In this document: positions 33,812 through 35,226 of the stretch, piece after piece
Layout: every line of letters begins with the position of its first letter
Numbering within the stretch: the stretch's first letter is position 1
Origin: Hyphomicrobiaceae bacterium
GTDB taxonomy: Bacteria > Pseudomonadota > Alphaproteobacteria > Rhizobiales > Hyphomicrobiaceae
Assembly: GCA_024281145.1 (NCBI GenBank)
Contig: JAMXLN010000192.1
Location: 1-35,226 of the forward strand
Direction of reading: 5' to 3'
Length of the DNA: 35,226 nt
Program-made: the position numbers and the translations under genes
The notes under the pieces: generated by a model
Told to the model about the DNA's origin: nothing
Databases searched by the model: none
The model's input: only the letters and a program-made list of their open reading frames with translations

Positions 33812-35170
33812 TCACGTCACCGCCACGAGCGGCCGAGCGTTGGGCACGTCCTGGACGTGGGCGGCCAGGGCTTCGAGGCCACGCGGCAGCGGACCGCCGT
33901 AGGCCCAGTCCAGCAGCTCCACGGTATGGGCGACGGGAATGTCCATGGCGCTCGCCAGCTGGGTGATGCAGCCGATGTTGCCGGTCGCCACCACATCGGG
34001 GCGGATGCTGCGGATATTGGCGATCTTGCGGTCGCGCAGCTCGGCGGCGATCTCGGGCTGGAGGATGTTGTAGGTCCCGGCCGAGCCGCAACAGAGGTGG
34101 CCCTCCGGTACCTCGACAACCGTGAAGCCCGCCCTGCCCAGGAGCTTGCGCGGCTCCTCAAAGATGCGCTGGCCATGCTGCATGGAGCAGGCGGAGTGAT
34201 AGGCCACGCGCAACGACGACCAGCGCACGGGCGGACCCATCTCATAGCTGCCGAGAAACTCCGTCACGTCCAATGTCATGCTGGCGAGCTTGGCCGCCCG
34301 CTGCGCATAGGCGGGTTCGTGGGCCAGCATGTGCGCATAGTCCTTCACGGTCGTGCCGCACCCGGAGGCGTTGATGATGATCGCATCGATGCGGTCGCCC
34401 TTGTCCATCAGGCGCATCCAGGCATCGACATTGCGCTTGGCAAATTCGATTGCTTCGGCCTCTCGCCCCATATGATGCACCAAGGCCCCACAGCAGCCGG
34501 CCCCGGGTGCGACCTCCACGTCCACGCCGCGTCGTGCGAGCAGGCGGATGGTGGCGTCGTTGATCTCGGGTCGCAATACCTGCTGCGCGCAGCCCGCCAG
34601 CAGGATGACGCGCCGTCTGCGCTCGGACTTGGTTGCGGCCGTGCCCGGGCCCGTGAAGGTGGCGCCGCGCAAGAACCCGTCGGGGGCCAGGTCGAGCATG
34701 GCCACGAGCTCCTTAAACCCCAGCCGATGCAACAGCCCGGCGAATGGCTGGGCAAAGCGCGCTGCCCGCAACGCCAGGCGCAGTCGCTGCGGGTAGGGCA
34801 GGACGGCGGCGATGAAGGCGCGAGCCAGTCGCTCTCTAAAGCCGCGGTGGCGCGTCTCTTCGATGTGGGCGCGGGCGTGGTCGACGAGGTGCATGTAGTC
34901 GACCCCGCTCGGACAGGTGGTCATGCACGAGAGGCAAGACAGGCAGCGGTCGACGTGGTGCTGCACCTCCGGGCTTGCCGCTCGGTCGTGCTCGAACATG
35001 TCCTTCATCAGATAGATGCGGCCGCGCGGGCTGTCGCGCTCATCGCCCAGGAGCACGTAGGTCGGGCAGGTCGCCGTGCACAGGCCGCAATGGACGCAGC
35101 GGCGCAGGATGGCGTCGGCCTCCGCGATGCGCGGGTTCTCCAGCTGCTCGGGCTTGAAATTCGTCTGCAT
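33812..35170 (-). CDS. glcF: Glycolate oxidase iron-sulfur subunit GlcF
   Basis: Two 4Fe-4S motifs CVHCGLCTATCPTY and CLSCLSCMTTCPSGVDY; CCG-type motifs GCCGALVHH and HLCCGSAGTYNILQP. Confidence 0.95.
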   Translation of the reverse strand: MQTNFKPEQLENPRIAEADAILRRCVHCGLCTATCPTYVLLGDERDSPRGRIYLMKDMFEHDRAASPEVQHHVDRCLSCLSCMTTCPSGVDYMHLVDHARAHIEETRHRGFRERLARAFIAAVLPYPQRLRLALRAARFAQPFAGLLHRLGFKELVAMLDLAPDGFLRGATFTGPGTAATKSERRRRVILLAGCAQQVLRPEINDATIRLLARRGVDVEVAPGAGCCGALVHHMGREAEAIEFAKRNVDAWMRLMDKGDRIDAIIINASGCGTTVKDYAHMLAHEPAYAQRAAKLASMTLDVTEFLGSYEMGPPVRWSSLRVAYHSACSMQHGQRIFEEPRKLLGRAGFTVVEVPEGHLCCGSAGTYNILQPEIAAELRDRKIANIRSIRPDVVATGNIGCITQLASAMDIPVAHTVELLDWAYGGPLPRGLEALAAHVQDVPNARPLVAVT

Positions 35171-35176
35171 CAGCTC

Positions 35177-35226
35177 TCACACGTTCGCGTACATGCGGCC
35201 GGGGTTGAGAATGCCGGCGGGATCGA
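35177..35226 (-). CDS. glcE: Glycolate oxidase FAD-binding subunit GlcE, C-terminal fragment (truncated by window edge)
   Basis: Reverse-strand ...DPAGILNPGRMYANV*, the characteristic C-terminus, directly upstream of glcF. Confidence 0.75.
   Translation of the reverse strand, partial: DPAGILNPGRMYANV

Overview
The window is a 35.2 kb, GC-rich chromosomal segment. The order irr / fabA-fabB-fabI suggests an alphaproteobacterium of the Rhizobiales (Hyphomicrobiales) type. The left ~12 kb is mostly housekeeping: ftsX (partial) and ftsE, an acyltransferase-3/SGNH protein, a glutamate racemase, fabI-fabB-fabA, an Irr/Fur-type regulator, an N-acetylmuramoyl-L-alanine amidase and a YcbB-type L,D-transpeptidase. 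The rest is an accessory catabolic and transport region. It holds three luciferase-like (LLM) flavoprotein oxidoreductases, an HdeD-like membrane protein, an extradiol VOC dioxygenase, a Bug-type solute-binding protein, and a two-subunit molybdenum hydroxylase followed by a signal-less ModA-like protein. It continues with a catalytic/non-catalytic M16 protease pair, a complete Dpp/Opp-type ABC transporter followed by an SsuD-like LLM, an enoyl-CoA hydratase, alanine dehydrogenase, a truncated GFA-family ORF, glcF and the C-terminus of glcE. I found no phage, IS, CRISPR, rRNA or tRNA that I could support. The most unusual items are: (i) two short tandem arrays about 1 kb apart sharing a GACTGGG(C) core, one ending just upstream of the ABC solute-binding gene; (ii) a cluster of small tandem duplications (21, 14 and 18 bp) downstream of irr; (iii) the Mo-hydroxylase/ModA-like arrangement without a visible signal peptide, FAD subunit or cytochrome; and (iv) several inverted repeats, one a perfect 11-bp stem inside a CDS. 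I did not find clear evidence of a wholly new defence or mobile system.
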